From: HGM04593 sp045661205 | GTDB taxonomy: Bacteria; Bacteroidota; Bacteroidia; Bacteroidales; Bacteroidaceae | Direction of reading: 5' to 3' | Assembly: GCA_045661205.1 (NCBI GenBank) | Contig: JAZRFE010000018.1 | Span: 1 to 64,000, forward strand | Length of the DNA: 64,000 bases | Part shown: one piece after another, positions 51,401 to 60,037 of the stretch | Layout of the letters: each line of letters starts with the position of its first letter | Numbering within the stretch: position 1 is the first letter of the stretch | Position numbers and translations under genes: made by a program | The notes under the pieces: generated by a model | The model's input: only the letters and a program-made list of their open reading frames with translations | What the model was told of the DNA's origin: nothing | Databases searched by the model: none

Positions 51401-51962
51401 CGGGAGAATAGGGCTGAATGGTATAACCTTTGTAGAGCAATCCTTTGTTGTAGAGCTGCTTGAGCAACCACCAAAGTGTCTCAATGTAGCTGTTCTCGTA
51501 TGTGATGTAGGGATTGTCAAGGTCCACCCAATAACCCATCTTGCGTGTGAGTTCCACCCACTCGCGGGTATATTTCATCACCTCTTCGCGGCAGTTTCTG
51601 TTGTAGTCATCGACAGAGATTTTCTTGCCGATGTCCTCTTTGGTGATGTTGAGTTTCTTTTCAACGCCAAGTTCAACGGGCAATCCGTGAGTGTCCCATC
51701 CTGCTTTACGTTTAACCTGGAAACCCTTCATGGTTTTGAAACGGCAGAAGGTATCCTTTATGGCGCGTGCCATAACGTGGTGAATTCCCGGCATTCCGTT
51801 TGCCGAAGGAGGTCCTTCATAGAATACAAACGACGGAGCACCTTCGCGCTCTGTCATACTTTTTGTAAACACATCATTCTCGTCCCACTCTTTCAATACC
51901 TCTTTGTTAATTTGAGGCAGATTCAATTGGTTATATACCGGAAATTTTTTATCCATTTTCAA
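48477..51962 (-). CDS. ileS: Isoleucyl-tRNA synthetase, type 2, with swapped HxGH motif
   Basis: 1161 residues (or 1159 from the Met at 51956). It charges tRNA-Ile. The length and C-terminal anticodon and extra domains (C-N-F-R-T-L-G-K-K-F-G-K) fit the eukaryote-like IleRS2 type rather than E. coli type 1, and no C-terminal zinc finger is seen. The class I signature, normally H-x-G-H, reads G-I-H-H at residues 59-62 (51777-51788). KMSKS reads K-M-S-K-R. The editing domain is present (W-T-T-T-P-W-T-L-P-S-N-T near 235). IleRS2 is known to be less sensitive to mupirocin, and the GxHH form is reported to give very high resistance. First gene of the ileS-dksA-lspA run. Confidence 0.96.
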   Translation of the reverse strand: MKMDKKFPVYNQLNLPQINKEVLKEWDENDVFTKSMTEREGAPSFVFYEGPPSANGMPGIHHVMARAIKDTFCRFKTMKGFQVKRKAGWDTHGLPVELGVEKKLNITKEDIGKKISVDDYNRNCREEVMKYTREWVELTRKMGYWVDLDNPYITYENSYIETLWWLLKQLYNKGLLYKGYTIQPYSPAAGTGLSSHELNQPGCYRDVKDTTAVAQFRMLDPKPEMTEWGTPYFIAWTTTPWTLPSNTALCVGPKIDYVAVQTYNAYSGEPVTVVLAKALLAAHFNPAGAEMPLDSYKQGDKVVPYKIVGEYKGTDLVGMHYEQLFPWVKPVVKGEDGAIMPSNDAFRVIPGDYVTTEDGTGIVHIAPTFGADDAAVAKAAGIPSLFMVNKKGETRPMVDFQGRFWVLEELDEEFIKNCVNTEAYSEYAGAYVKNAYDPQYTIDGKYDEKAAAKAETLDIQLCMWMKQQNKVFKIEKHMHNYPHCWRTDKPVLYYPLDSWFIKASEMKERMSQLNKSITWKPESTGTGRFGKWLENLNDWNLSRSRYWGTPLPIWTSESGEAICIGSIEELYNEIEKSVAAGIMQSNPYKDKGFVPGDYSKENYNKIDLHRPYVDDIKLVSSTGEVMKRELDLIDVWFDSGAMPYAQIHYPFENKEVFDNGSIYPADFIAEGVDQTRGWFYTLHAIGTMVFDSVAYKTVISNGLVLDKNGDKMSKRLGNAVDPFGTIEQYGSDALRWYMITNSAPWDNLRFNEEGVKEVTRSFFGKLYQTYSFFTMYANVDGFTFAEPMIPVEERPELDRWIISELNSLTKEVNDCLNDYEPTKAGRLIQDFVIDNVSNWFVRLSRKRFWGSDMSKDKLSAYQTLYTCLETVARLIAPFAPFYAERLYKDMTSVTGREFSSVHLAKFPECDEACVDKELEFRMELAQQISSMVLALRKKEHIIVRQPLQKIAIPTTDEVMKNRIEAVKALILSEVNVKELVFVEGDGILVKKIKCNFRTLGKKFGKLMKSINAAVAEMTQEQIASLETNGNITLNVEGVDAVIETSDVEIYSEDVPGWTVANEGALTVALDVEVTEELRQEGIAREIVKKIQTMRKECGLDIVDRIVVTISKSAASDEAVNKFADYISNQVLADSLQLVENVDGGEAVELDEMSIYVSIAKV

Positions 51963-51981
51963 TCATTTCTATTAAGATGCG

Positions 51982-51989
51982 CAAAGTTA
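51982..51989 (-). promoter_or_regulatory. -7 box for ileS
   Basis: Minus strand TAACTTTG (51989-51982), about 20-26 bases before the two candidate ATGs. Confidence 0.55.
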
Positions 51990-52182
51990 TCATTTTTTTT
52001 TGAAAATATGAAATTAAAGATAGTTCTTTAAAAGAAATATGTATTTTTGCTTGAATTATTGCTATTTACATATTAAACAAGAGGATTTACGCATCTTATT
52101 GTAGCGAATGTTGCACATATCGCTGATTGCTCCCTATGTTGCTTGTACAAGAAGAGATGTTCTGAAGAAAATAAATCGGCAC

Positions 52183-53370
52183 CTATCTTACTGAAGTTCT
52201 TTTTGTGGCTGTAAGATAAAAAGCCGATGCTATAAAGGCAACAATCATATTAAAAGCAAATGGAAACAACTGCGATTTTACATCGAATATTTTTTGAACG
52301 AAATCCAGAATAAAAGGTGTTAAAACTATTGCAACATAGTTCATTACCATCACCCATGCCAACGCCAATGATGTACTTGCAGATTTTGCAACAGAAACGG
52401 TGTCATCATATACGAGCGGTTGCGCAATGCCGTAACCAAGACCGCTGATGATGCAGCCTATAACCATTGCCGCAAAAGAGTGAAAAACGAGTAACACGAC
52501 AAGCCCGACAGCTATAATAAACAATGAGAAAAAACGGTAGCCTCTTCCCAATAGCTCCTTACTGCGATTTGTGAAAAATCCCGGTAGCATTATGGCAAGA
52601 AAGAACAGTGAAATAAGCACCCCTGATACATTACTCTTGTAGCCGTTCGACTCAATCAGGAAGGGGAGGTTAAGGCTGATTATCAGTACTATATAAGTTA
52701 TAAGAAAGTAGTACCACATGATGGAGAGCAGTCCGCCGGTTTTTATTCCATCTGTTGCTCTTGTCGAAGTAGTCTTTTCCTCATTGTCATTTCCGGTTGA
52801 AGATTCTTTCGATATTTTCGGCAAAAGAATCAGCGAGACAATAGGAAGAAGATAGACAGTAAAAGGCAACCTCCAACTTATTTCGGCAAGATATCCGGTG
52901 AGCGCGGTGGCAATAACAAGTGTCAAGTTCGATATTGCCGACACGTATCCGAATTGTCGGGTGCGGTATTCGCCGCTAAAATAGCGCGAGACAAGTGCTG
53001 TTGAGAGGGGTATTATCATACCTGCCCCCACTCCAAGCAGAGCACTTACGAGAATAAGCTCGCTCATGCTGCTTGCAAACAGATAGAGCACACCGCAGAG
53101 AAGAAACAGCATCAATCCCACTAAGAGCATTCTTGTGTACCCTACTCGCTCAACAAGTTTTCCTGCAAGCAGTATGCTTGGAATTATCAATAATGACGGC
53201 AACGAGGTGAGCATCTGTATTTCGAGTTCCGATACCCTCGGGAATATCTTTTCCAAATCACCCATTATAGGCGACACTGCCAGACCCGGCAACGATGTAA
53301 GAGCCGACACCGACCATATTCCCAATATTGCTACCAATGATATTTCGCCTTTTCCTGTCTTAAATTTCAT
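52183..53370 (-). CDS. Major facilitator superfamily transporter
   Basis: 395 residues from the ATG at 53370; a start at 53415 would overlap the repeat at 53403. Twelve hydrophobic segments. MFS marks: G-K-L-V-E-R-V-G-Y-T-R near 75 (motif A) and a central loop (about 190-215) of charged Ser/Thr/Glu-rich residues. It resembles sugar/drug efflux carriers of the CynX/AraJ kind; the substrate is unknown. It diverges from gadB, and a repeated 12-mer lies in and near their shared upstream region. Confidence 0.85.
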   Translation of the reverse strand: MKFKTGKGEISLVAILGIWSVSALTSLPGLAVSPIMGDLEKIFPRVSELEIQMLTSLPSLLIIPSILLAGKLVERVGYTRMLLVGLMLFLLCGVLYLFASSMSELILVSALLGVGAGMIIPLSTALVSRYFSGEYRTRQFGYVSAISNLTLVIATALTGYLAEISWRLPFTVYLLPIVSLILLPKISKESSTGNDNEEKTTSTRATDGIKTGGLLSIMWYYFLITYIVLIISLNLPFLIESNGYKSNVSGVLISLFFLAIMLPGFFTNRSKELLGRGYRFFSLFIIAVGLVVLLVFHSFAAMVIGCIISGLGYGIAQPLVYDDTVSVAKSASTSLALAWVMVMNYVAIVLTPFILDFVQKIFDVKSQLFPFAFNMIVAFIASAFYLTATKRTSVR

Positions 53371-53402
53371 ATTCTGTTTTTTTATGATAAACAAATTGGG
53401 AG

Positions 53403-53478
53403 TGTAAATGTTCACAAGTAAATAAATGTAAAATATCGAACAATAGAAAATGAGTGATGTTTTTAATGTAAACGTTCA
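53403..53478. promoter_or_regulatory. Two 12-base repeats between the MFS gene and gadB
   Basis: TGTAAATGTTCA (53403-53414) and TGTAAACGTTCA (53467-53478), same orientation, 64 bases apart, one mismatch. They may be binding sites for a regulator of one or both divergent genes. Confidence 0.35.
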
Positions 53479-53531
53479 TCCGCTTTGTGCGGTAATGAGC
53501 ATAAATATTAATTCCTTATAATTATATCATT

Positions 53532-54977
53532 ATGAACATCAACCACTTTGAAACAAATACCGACACTGTCACGACGGCAGTATTCGGTTCGCGAGAAATG
53601 TTGGAGCCTGCTCCGGTAGATAAAATACCCGAGCACCCCACCACCCCCGAAATTGCATACAGCATGGTGAAAGACGAGACATATGCTCAGACGCAGCCCC
53701 GACTGAACCTTGCTACGTTTGTTACCACCTACATGGACCCCTATGCTACCAAGTTGATGAACGAGGCTATTGCCATCAATTATATTGATGAGACTGAATA
53801 TCCACGTATTGCTGTAATGTGTGCGAAGTGCATAAACATCATCGCAAATTTGTGGAACACTCCCGAGACAAACAAATGGAAGACCGGAGCGTTGGGTATT
53901 GGCTCGAGCGAGGCCTGTATGCTAGGAGGTGTCGCAGCCTGGATGCGATGGAAGAAGAGAAGAACCGATGCAGGTAAACCAGTTACTCATCCCAATATTG
54001 TAATCTCATCGGCCTATCAGGTGGTGTGGGAGAAATTCTCTCAACTCTGGCAGATAGAGATGCGTACAGTGCCCCTCACAAGCGAGAAACCCACTCTCGA
54101 CCCCGAAGCGGCCATCAAACTGTGCGATGAAAATACCATCTGCGTAGTTCCTATAATGGGTGTCACGTGGACAGGCCTTAACGACGATGTCGAGGAGCTT
54201 GACAAGCATCTCGACAAATTCAACATGGAGACTGGGTATGATATCCCCATTCATGTCGATGCAGCATCAGGAGGTTTCATCCAACCCTTCCTCGAGCCTC
54301 ACAAGAAGTGGGATTTCCGTCTCAAATGGGTACACTCCATAAGCACCAGCGGTCACAAGTACGGACTTGTATATCCCGGCCTCGGATGGGTTATATGGAA
54401 GGACAAGAAGTATCTGCCCGAGACAATGTCATTCAGTGTAAACTATCTCGGTGCCGAGGTTACTCAGGTTGGTCTTAACTTCTCGCGTCCTGCTGCTCAG
54501 ATTCTCGGTCAGTATTACCAATTTATCCGTTTAGGTTTCGAGGGTTATAAAACTATTCAGAGCAACACTATGAAGGTTGCAGAATATATTCACGAGCAGA
54601 TAGGCAAGATGAAACCCTTCTGCAACTATTCGAAGAAGATTTGTAATCCTCTCTTCATTTGGTACATGGAGCCAGAATATGCCAAGAGTGCCAAATGGAC
54701 ACTCTACGACCTTCAGGACAAGTTGCGTCAGAGCGGCTGGATGGTTCCGGCTTACACTCTGCCTGCACATCTCGAAAAGACCATAGTGATGCGCATCGTG
54801 GTACGTCAGGGTTTCAGTCGCGACATGGCCGACCAACTGCTGACTGACATTGCCAATGCTGTGAATGAATTGCAGAAACTTGAGTACCCTACAACGTCGC
54901 GCATTGCCACCGACAACGATGTGAAGGTGAACGGAAGTGTTTACACCCACACAGGAACAGCTAAGCAAAAGAAATAA
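53532..54977 (+). CDS. gadB: Glutamate decarboxylase
   Basis: 481 residues, typical. GadB converts glutamate plus a proton to GABA and CO2, using pyridoxal phosphate. The PLP lysine is in S-I-S-T-S-G-H-K-Y-G and falls at residue 276, the same number as in E. coli GadB. Other marks: N-L-A-T-F-V-T-T-Y-M near 58, G-S-S-E-A-C-M-L-G-G near 125 and P-I-H-V-D-A-A-S-G-G near 240. glsA follows after 9 bases. The pair serves acid resistance and GABA production. No gadC-like antiporter is in the window. Confidence 0.97.
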   Translation: MNINHFETNTDTVTTAVFGSREMLEPAPVDKIPEHPTTPEIAYSMVKDETYAQTQPRLNLATFVTTYMDPYATKLMNEAIAINYIDETEYPRIAVMCAKCINIIANLWNTPETNKWKTGALGIGSSEACMLGGVAAWMRWKKRRTDAGKPVTHPNIVISSAYQVVWEKFSQLWQIEMRTVPLTSEKPTLDPEAAIKLCDENTICVVPIMGVTWTGLNDDVEELDKHLDKFNMETGYDIPIHVDAASGGFIQPFLEPHKKWDFRLKWVHSISTSGHKYGLVYPGLGWVIWKDKKYLPETMSFSVNYLGAEVTQVGLNFSRPAAQILGQYYQFIRLGFEGYKTIQSNTMKVAEYIHEQIGKMKPFCNYSKKICNPLFIWYMEPEYAKSAKWTLYDLQDKLRQSGWMVPAYTLPAHLEKTIVMRIVVRQGFSRDMADQLLTDIANAVNELQKLEYPTTSRIATDNDVKVNGSVYTHTGTAKQKK

Positions 54978-54986
54978 AATAGTCTC

Positions 54987-55952
54987 ATGGAGAAAAGAAT
55001 AACCAAAAAGCAACTTGCCGAAATTGTGAGTGATGCCTACGAACATTGCAAGAAAATAAAGGAGGGCAACAATGCTGCATACATTCCTTATCTTGCAAAA
55101 GAGAACAGCAGCCTCTTTGCAATATCATTGTGCTTTGTCGATGGTGACGTCATCAACATAGGCGATTATGACTATATCTTTGGAATGGAGTCCATTTCAA
55201 AAGTTGCGACAGCGCTGCTGGTACTAAAAGATTATGGTTGCGAGACAATCCTCAAAATGATTGGTGCCGATGCAACGGGATTGCCCTATAATTCCATTAT
55301 GGCAATTCTGCTCGAAAACAGCCACCCCTCTACTCCGTTGGTTAATGCGGGTGCAATAGCTGCTGTCAGCATGGTACGTCCTGTGGGCAACAAAGGACAA
55401 AAGTGGAAATTGATATGTGATAACATAAATGCTTTGTGCGGTAGCAGGACTGAGTTTATCGAGGAACTTTATCACTCCGAGGCTCTGTCCAACTTTAACA
55501 ACCGTTCGATAGCATGGCTGCTTAAAAACTACAATCGCATATATGACGACCCAGAGCTTTCGCTCGACCTCTATACCAAGCAGTGTTCGCTGGGAGTGAC
55601 GACGGAGCAGTTGTCTGTATTTGCTGCCACAATAGCTGGCGGAGGTGTAAACCCTAAAAGTGGTGCAATAGTTTTTGAGAGCCGTTTGAGCGCAAAGATT
55701 ATTTCCATGATGGCAAGTGTAGGCTTTTACGAGCATAGTGGCAATTGGTTATTCTCTTCGGGGATTCCTGCAAAATCAGGCGTTAGTGGCGGAGTGATGG
55801 GAGTGCTTCCCGGACTCTTCGGAATCTCCGCCTTCGCGCCGCCAATCGATAAAGCCGGAAACTCGGTGAGGGCACAGGCTGCAATAAAATATATAATGGA
55901 GAAAAGCGGCCTTAATATTTTTGATAGTTGCAGCGTTCGCATCGATGAATGA
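54987..55952 (+). CDS. glsA: Glutaminase A
   Basis: 321 residues, typical. Serine-dependent glutaminase of the beta-lactamase fold: catalytic S-I-S-K at 69-72 (Ser69, Lys72), plus N-A-G-A-I-A near 122 and G-V-S-G-G-V-M-G-V near 270. It hydrolyses glutamine to glutamate and ammonia, supplying gadB (9 bases upstream) with substrate; both products help neutralise acid. Ends at a hairpin at 55953-55985. Confidence 0.97.
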   Translation: MEKRITKKQLAEIVSDAYEHCKKIKEGNNAAYIPYLAKENSSLFAISLCFVDGDVINIGDYDYIFGMESISKVATALLVLKDYGCETILKMIGADATGLPYNSIMAILLENSHPSTPLVNAGAIAAVSMVRPVGNKGQKWKLICDNINALCGSRTEFIEELYHSEALSNFNNRSIAWLLKNYNRIYDDPELSLDLYTKQCSLGVTTEQLSVFAATIAGGGVNPKSGAIVFESRLSAKIISMMASVGFYEHSGNWLFSSGIPAKSGVSGGVMGVLPGLFGISAFAPPIDKAGNSVRAQAAIKYIMEKSGLNIFDSCSVRIDE

Positions 55953-55985
55953 TTTTTTGGGTTGTACGATGTACAACCCAAAAAA
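55953..55985 (+). terminator. Terminator hairpin after glsA
   Basis: Perfect 15-bp inverted repeat (55953-55967, 55971-55985) with T6 in one arm and A6 in the other; begins right after the glsA stop. Confidence 0.75.
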
Positions 55986-56021
55986 TATTATATAATTATC
56001 ATCAAAATAATTCGTTTGCAC

Positions 56022-56029
56022 TATCTTTG
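56022..56029 (+). promoter_or_regulatory. -7 box for the thioredoxin-like lipoprotein
   Basis: TATCTTTG, 42 bases upstream of the ATG at 56072. Confidence 0.55.
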
Positions 56030-56071
56030 CAAACTGAAGATTGCGAAAATATTTATAACGATATTTATACT

Positions 56072-56662
56072 ATGAAAAAATTATTTGCTGTTTTATCATT
56101 GGCTCTCATTTTTGCTTCCTGTGGTAACAAGGCTGCACAAACAGCAGAGCAATCTGTCGAGGCTTCAACTCCTCAGCAAGAGGAACAAAAAGCCCCAGTC
56201 GTGTACGAGAACAACTATCTGGTAAAGGTGGGTGATGTAGCTCCCGACTTTACATTGTCTCTGACCGATGGTACAGAGTTCACCCTTTCAAAGAATCGTG
56301 GCAAGGTGGTGATGTTGCAGTTTACTGCAAGCTGGTGTGGCGTTTGTCGCAAGGAGATGCCTTTCATCGAACGCGATATTTGGTTGCCCAACAAAGATAA
56401 CAAGGATTTTGTTCTTGTGGGTATCGACCGCGAAGAGCCGCTCGAGGATGTGAAAAAGTTTGCCGAGAGCACAGGAGTCACCTACCCTCTTGCTCTTGAT
56501 GCCAATGCCGATGTTTTTGCATCATACGCCGAGAGAAAATCGGGAATTACGCGCAACATCCTTATTGACCGCGACGGACATATTGTCAAACTGACACGTT
56601 TGTTTAACGAACAGGAATTTGGCGAATTGGTACAGGCAATAGACAGCCTGCTAAAAAAATAG
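56072..56662 (+). CDS. TlpA-like thioredoxin-fold lipoprotein
   Basis: 196 residues from the ATG at 56072. Lipoprotein signal (L-I-F-A-S-C, Cys17), a polar Gln/Glu/Ala linker, then a thioredoxin fold with V-G-D-V-A-P-D-F-T-L near 52, active site W-C-G-V-C near 88 and G-I-T-R-N-I-L-I-D-R-D-G near 155. TlpA/ResA-type proteins reduce or isomerise disulfides in the periplasm. The usual proline before strand 4 seems replaced by Thr (I-T-R-N), which may change specificity. Single gene with its own -7 box and terminator. Confidence 0.9.
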   Translation: MKKLFAVLSLALIFASCGNKAAQTAEQSVEASTPQQEEQKAPVVYENNYLVKVGDVAPDFTLSLTDGTEFTLSKNRGKVVMLQFTASWCGVCRKEMPFIERDIWLPNKDNKDFVLVGIDREEPLEDVKKFAESTGVTYPLALDANADVFASYAERKSGITRNILIDRDGHIVKLTRLFNEQEFGELVQAIDSLLKK

Positions 56663-56684
56663 AGAGTGACTCTCTATTTTTTTT
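56653..56684 (+). terminator. Terminator after the thioredoxin-like gene
   Basis: Stem AAATAGAGAG/CTCTCTATTT with a 3-4 base loop and T8 after it; the far end touches the sbcC stop, so it may serve both directions. Confidence 0.85.
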
Positions 56685-59600
56685 AGCCTACAATCTTCAC
56701 TTCGCTTACACCTTTGCGTTTGTTTATCTCGATGCGTGTGGTAATTCTCTCGTAAAGCTCATTTACGTGGCTGATTATTCCCACTCGTCTATTACCCATG
56801 CTGTGTAGCACCTCCAGGGTTTCTACAACAGTATTCAGACACTCGCCGCTAAGCGTTCCGAATCCCTCGTCGATAAAAAGGGTGTCGGGTGTGAAATTGT
56901 TGCGGTTAAGCGATGACAAACCTAATGCCAAAGCCAATGAGACCATGAAACTTTCTCCGCCCGAAAGAGTGTTTGCCGGACGCGACGCTTCACTCTCCTC
57001 CTTGTCGATAATGAGTATAACAAGGCTGCCGGGTTGTGCTGTCAGTTCGTAGCGTGTTGTAAAGTGTCGCAGATAGTGGTTGGCATTCTCGAGTAGCTGC
57101 ATCAGTATATAACTCTGTGTTATCTGCTTGAATTTCTTTCCATCGTGACTGCCGAAAATCTCCGATAAACTCTTCCATTTATCGGTCTCGGCAAGGAAAA
57201 GATCGGCCTCTTTGTGCTTTTTTTCTACAATTAGGCTGTTCTCCTCATCTTGCTTCAATTCCAATTTGTATGCTCCCACTCTATTCTCGGCCTCGGAACG
57301 CAATATGTCGATGTTGCCCTTCTCTATTTTTAGATAATCCGCTGTCTCCTCTTCTTTCAGAACCGGTGCTTGGAGCACGTGGTCGCTAAACTTCTTTTGC
57401 CTGTCAGCAACAAGTGTTTTTGCATTTTCATACTCTGTCTCAAGCCTGTTTACTCGCTTTTCACACTCTTCAATACTATTGTTATTATATGTGGCGAGAA
57501 TGGTAATCCTTTCCTTTGTTATCTGCGGGTTCTCCTGAAGGAATTTTTCTATGGACTTTGCGCATTGTTGAGTCTCCATGTTGGCGTGCTCCATTTTATC
57601 TTTCAACAACATAGAGTCTTTAGCTAATTGCACCCACTCCTCTTCGAGTTTATTTATGAGGATGGCTTGTGCATGTACAGAACGGGGCGGTAACTCAGCG
57701 AAGAACTCCGATGTATTGCTGCGGTGATTTTCTATTCGCAACTCAAGTTCGTCAAGCTCTCTAATTTTTATCTTCGCCTGCTCGTTCTTTTCTTTTGCTC
57801 TTTGGTATGCTGTGGCGCGTTGTTGCAATGTGGTTATAGATTCTTCAATGTTTCTTTCCCAATCGTTCAAGGTTATCGACCTGTTCAACTCTTCACGCAG
57901 AGACTCTATATCCTTTTTGCATGTATTAAGCTGCTGTTTGTATATTTCTATTCTCTCCGCTGTCTGCTGATGTTTTGCTATAACATCGCTATATGTTTTC
58001 ATGAAATCATTAAGAGTGCGGGTAATCTTGTCTTTCTCGTTTGAGATGCTAAGCAGTTTCGCTGCAAGAGCCTCGTATGTCTGCTGCAAAGTGCTTACCT
58101 TGTTTCGTTCCTCTTCAATTATCTTGAATACCTCACCTCTTTCGCGTGTTGTTATGCCGCATTGTACGTATGCCTCTTCAAGAACGACTACAAGACGGTT
58201 GTGTGTTTCGCTCTCCACTGCCAACTGCTTCGCAGCATCCTCGCAAAGTCCTGTGTACGACTTTATCGAAATAACAATGTTATTGTGTTGCGCAACAGTT
58301 TCTTCGTACCTTTTAATAGCTATCTCCTTTGCCTCTTTGATGGGTTGCAACAGCTTTAATATCTCCTCGTCTCCAAGAATATTGTTTATTGTCTCGCCAC
58401 ATATAGGACATTTGTCTCCACGCTTCAACTTTGCGCGTAGTGCCTTTGCGTGGTCGTCTATGCGCAGATGCATCTCTTCGTACAGCTCCTCTTGACGTTT
58501 GCGCTCTTCGTCGGCTTTACTTCTCTCCTCGTCTACTCTTTTCTCTTCGCTTTGCACTTTTTCAAGTTCAGCCTTTAAACTGCTTGTTTTTTCGTGCTGC
58601 GCACGCTCTCGCTCCTCGGATAGCTCTGCATCCTTTAACGCCGATGTAAGTTTTTCGATAGCCTCTTTGCGCTTTGCTGTTTCAGCCGCAGAGGGTTGAC
58701 GCTGCAACTCCTCGGCAGCCGCTTTATGCTCTTCGAGCTTCTCCTTCATCGCCTTTTCGAGGCACTCGCGCTCGGCTGTGAGCTTCTCCAGCGAAACGCT
58801 TATACGTTGCAGCGATTTTTCATTTTCGGCAATGGCTGATGATATTTCTTTCTCTTCGTTACCTTTGCGCGAAAGTCCCTGCATCTGCACCACAAGCGCA
58901 TTGGCATTCTCGTACATTGGAATATCTTTTTCCGCATTTGTCAAGCGTTTCTCCAACTCTTTCTGCTCGTTGCATATCTTTTCTCGTGTCTCTCTAATGA
59001 CACGTGAACTGTGCATGAGGAGAACGTGTTTTTCTTGTAGTTCCTCCTTCTTGCGTTTATGGTTTTCGCCTTCGAGCTTAAGCCTTTCGAGCATGGTATA
59101 TGTGTGTCGCACCTCTCCGGTAGCTTTCCAATCCTCCAGCAACTTTTTATCTTCGGCGATTTCGGGCGACTCCTTTTTGTTTCTTATTTCATTTAACTGC
59201 TCCTCGGCCTTTTTCACCTCACTGCTGTATGTCGCAAAATTGTCGAGCCAAGTGAGCTTTTTCTCAATCTCGTCGAAAGCCTTCTTAAGTTCACATATCT
59301 TTTTCTCTTCCTCTTGTAGAAGGGTCTTCTTTGTTTCACGTTCTTCGAGAGTAAGCAGTTTGTACGAATTTATATCGTGTAGTATTTTTTCGTATTGCTC
59401 CTTCTTGCCACTGAAGGTTTCAAAGATGTATTTACTTATTTTGGAGTATATTTCAGTTCCGGTAAGTTTTTCCAGGATATCACTCTTCTCGTTTCCTTTA
59501 CTATTGAGAAATCTCGTGAATGCTCCTTGCGCAAGGAGTGTTGTGCGGCAGAACTCTTCAAATTTCAACCCCACTACGTCGGCTGCTGTAATCCTCTCAT

Positions 59601-60036
59601 TAAATTCGTTTCGTTTATTTATGGTAATGCCACTCTCTTTGCATTCGAGTGAACATCCCAAATTCATCTTTCCACTCCTCACACCACGTATGGCATGCCA
59701 CGAAGCGATGTAGTGTCTATTGTCGTTGCCTATGAATGTCAGTCGTGAATAGGCCTCGTTTGCGTTGCGACGGATAAGCTGACAAGGGTTGCCTATTCTC
59801 ACTTTATCGTTTTTGTCTATGCTCTTGTCCTCATAATCTTCGAGTCCGTAGCCTTCGAGACGTGGCGCAGTGTTGTAGAGTGCCAGACAGATAGCATCGA
59901 GAATAGTACTTTTTCCCGAGCCTGTTGCACCACATATAAGAAACAGCGGTTCGGTGGCGAGTGGTGCACTGTTAAAATCGATGGTGGCCTCACCTATCGA
60001 AGCTATATTTTTTATTTCGAGTTTTATGAATTTCAT
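56683..60036 (-). CDS. sbcC: Exonuclease subunit SbcC (SMC-like ATPase)
   Basis: 1117 residues. Partner of SbcD in the Rad50/Mre11-type complex that cuts DNA hairpins and blocked ends. Walker A G-A-T-G-S-G-K-S-T near 38; two long coiled-coil arms rich in Glu/Lys/Gln; zinc hook C-P-I-C at 543-546; ABC signature L-S-G-G-E-S-F near 1020 and Walker B T-L-F-I-D-E-G-F-G near 1050. It starts 1 base after sbcD, so the two are one transcript. Confidence 0.97.
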   Translation of the reverse strand: MKFIKLEIKNIASIGEATIDFNSAPLATEPLFLICGATGSGKSTILDAICLALYNTAPRLEGYGLEDYEDKSIDKNDKVRIGNPCQLIRRNANEAYSRLTFIGNDNRHYIASWHAIRGVRSGKMNLGCSLECKESGITINKRNEFNERITAADVVGLKFEEFCRTTLLAQGAFTRFLNSKGNEKSDILEKLTGTEIYSKISKYIFETFSGKKEQYEKILHDINSYKLLTLEERETKKTLLQEEEKKICELKKAFDEIEKKLTWLDNFATYSSEVKKAEEQLNEIRNKKESPEIAEDKKLLEDWKATGEVRHTYTMLERLKLEGENHKRKKEELQEKHVLLMHSSRVIRETREKICNEQKELEKRLTNAEKDIPMYENANALVVQMQGLSRKGNEEKEISSAIAENEKSLQRISVSLEKLTAERECLEKAMKEKLEEHKAAAEELQRQPSAAETAKRKEAIEKLTSALKDAELSEERERAQHEKTSSLKAELEKVQSEEKRVDEERSKADEERKRQEELYEEMHLRIDDHAKALRAKLKRGDKCPICGETINNILGDEEILKLLQPIKEAKEIAIKRYEETVAQHNNIVISIKSYTGLCEDAAKQLAVESETHNRLVVVLEEAYVQCGITTRERGEVFKIIEEERNKVSTLQQTYEALAAKLLSISNEKDKITRTLNDFMKTYSDVIAKHQQTAERIEIYKQQLNTCKKDIESLREELNRSITLNDWERNIEESITTLQQRATAYQRAKEKNEQAKIKIRELDELELRIENHRSNTSEFFAELPPRSVHAQAILINKLEEEWVQLAKDSMLLKDKMEHANMETQQCAKSIEKFLQENPQITKERITILATYNNNSIEECEKRVNRLETEYENAKTLVADRQKKFSDHVLQAPVLKEEETADYLKIEKGNIDILRSEAENRVGAYKLELKQDEENSLIVEKKHKEADLFLAETDKWKSLSEIFGSHDGKKFKQITQSYILMQLLENANHYLRHFTTRYELTAQPGSLVILIIDKEESEASRPANTLSGGESFMVSLALALGLSSLNRNNFTPDTLFIDEGFGTLSGECLNTVVETLEVLHSMGNRRVGIISHVNELYERITTRIEINKRKGVSEVKIVG

Positions 60037-60037
60037 A

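Noticed and set aside
52042..52049. Plus-strand TATTTTTG box between ileS and the MFS gene
   Set aside because: No upstream TTTG box and only a 28-codon frame follows; it would transcribe antisense into the MFS gene. Probably chance in AT-rich sequence.
53532..55952. gadB-glsA as a new system
   Set aside because: The coupling of glutaminase and glutamate decarboxylase for acid resistance and GABA production is well known in gut Bacteroidetes.
58778..59713. 311-codon plus-strand frame opposite sbcC
   Set aside because: Very Ser/Phe-rich, as expected from reading the reverse strand of a Glu/Lys-rich coiled coil; sbcC itself is certain.
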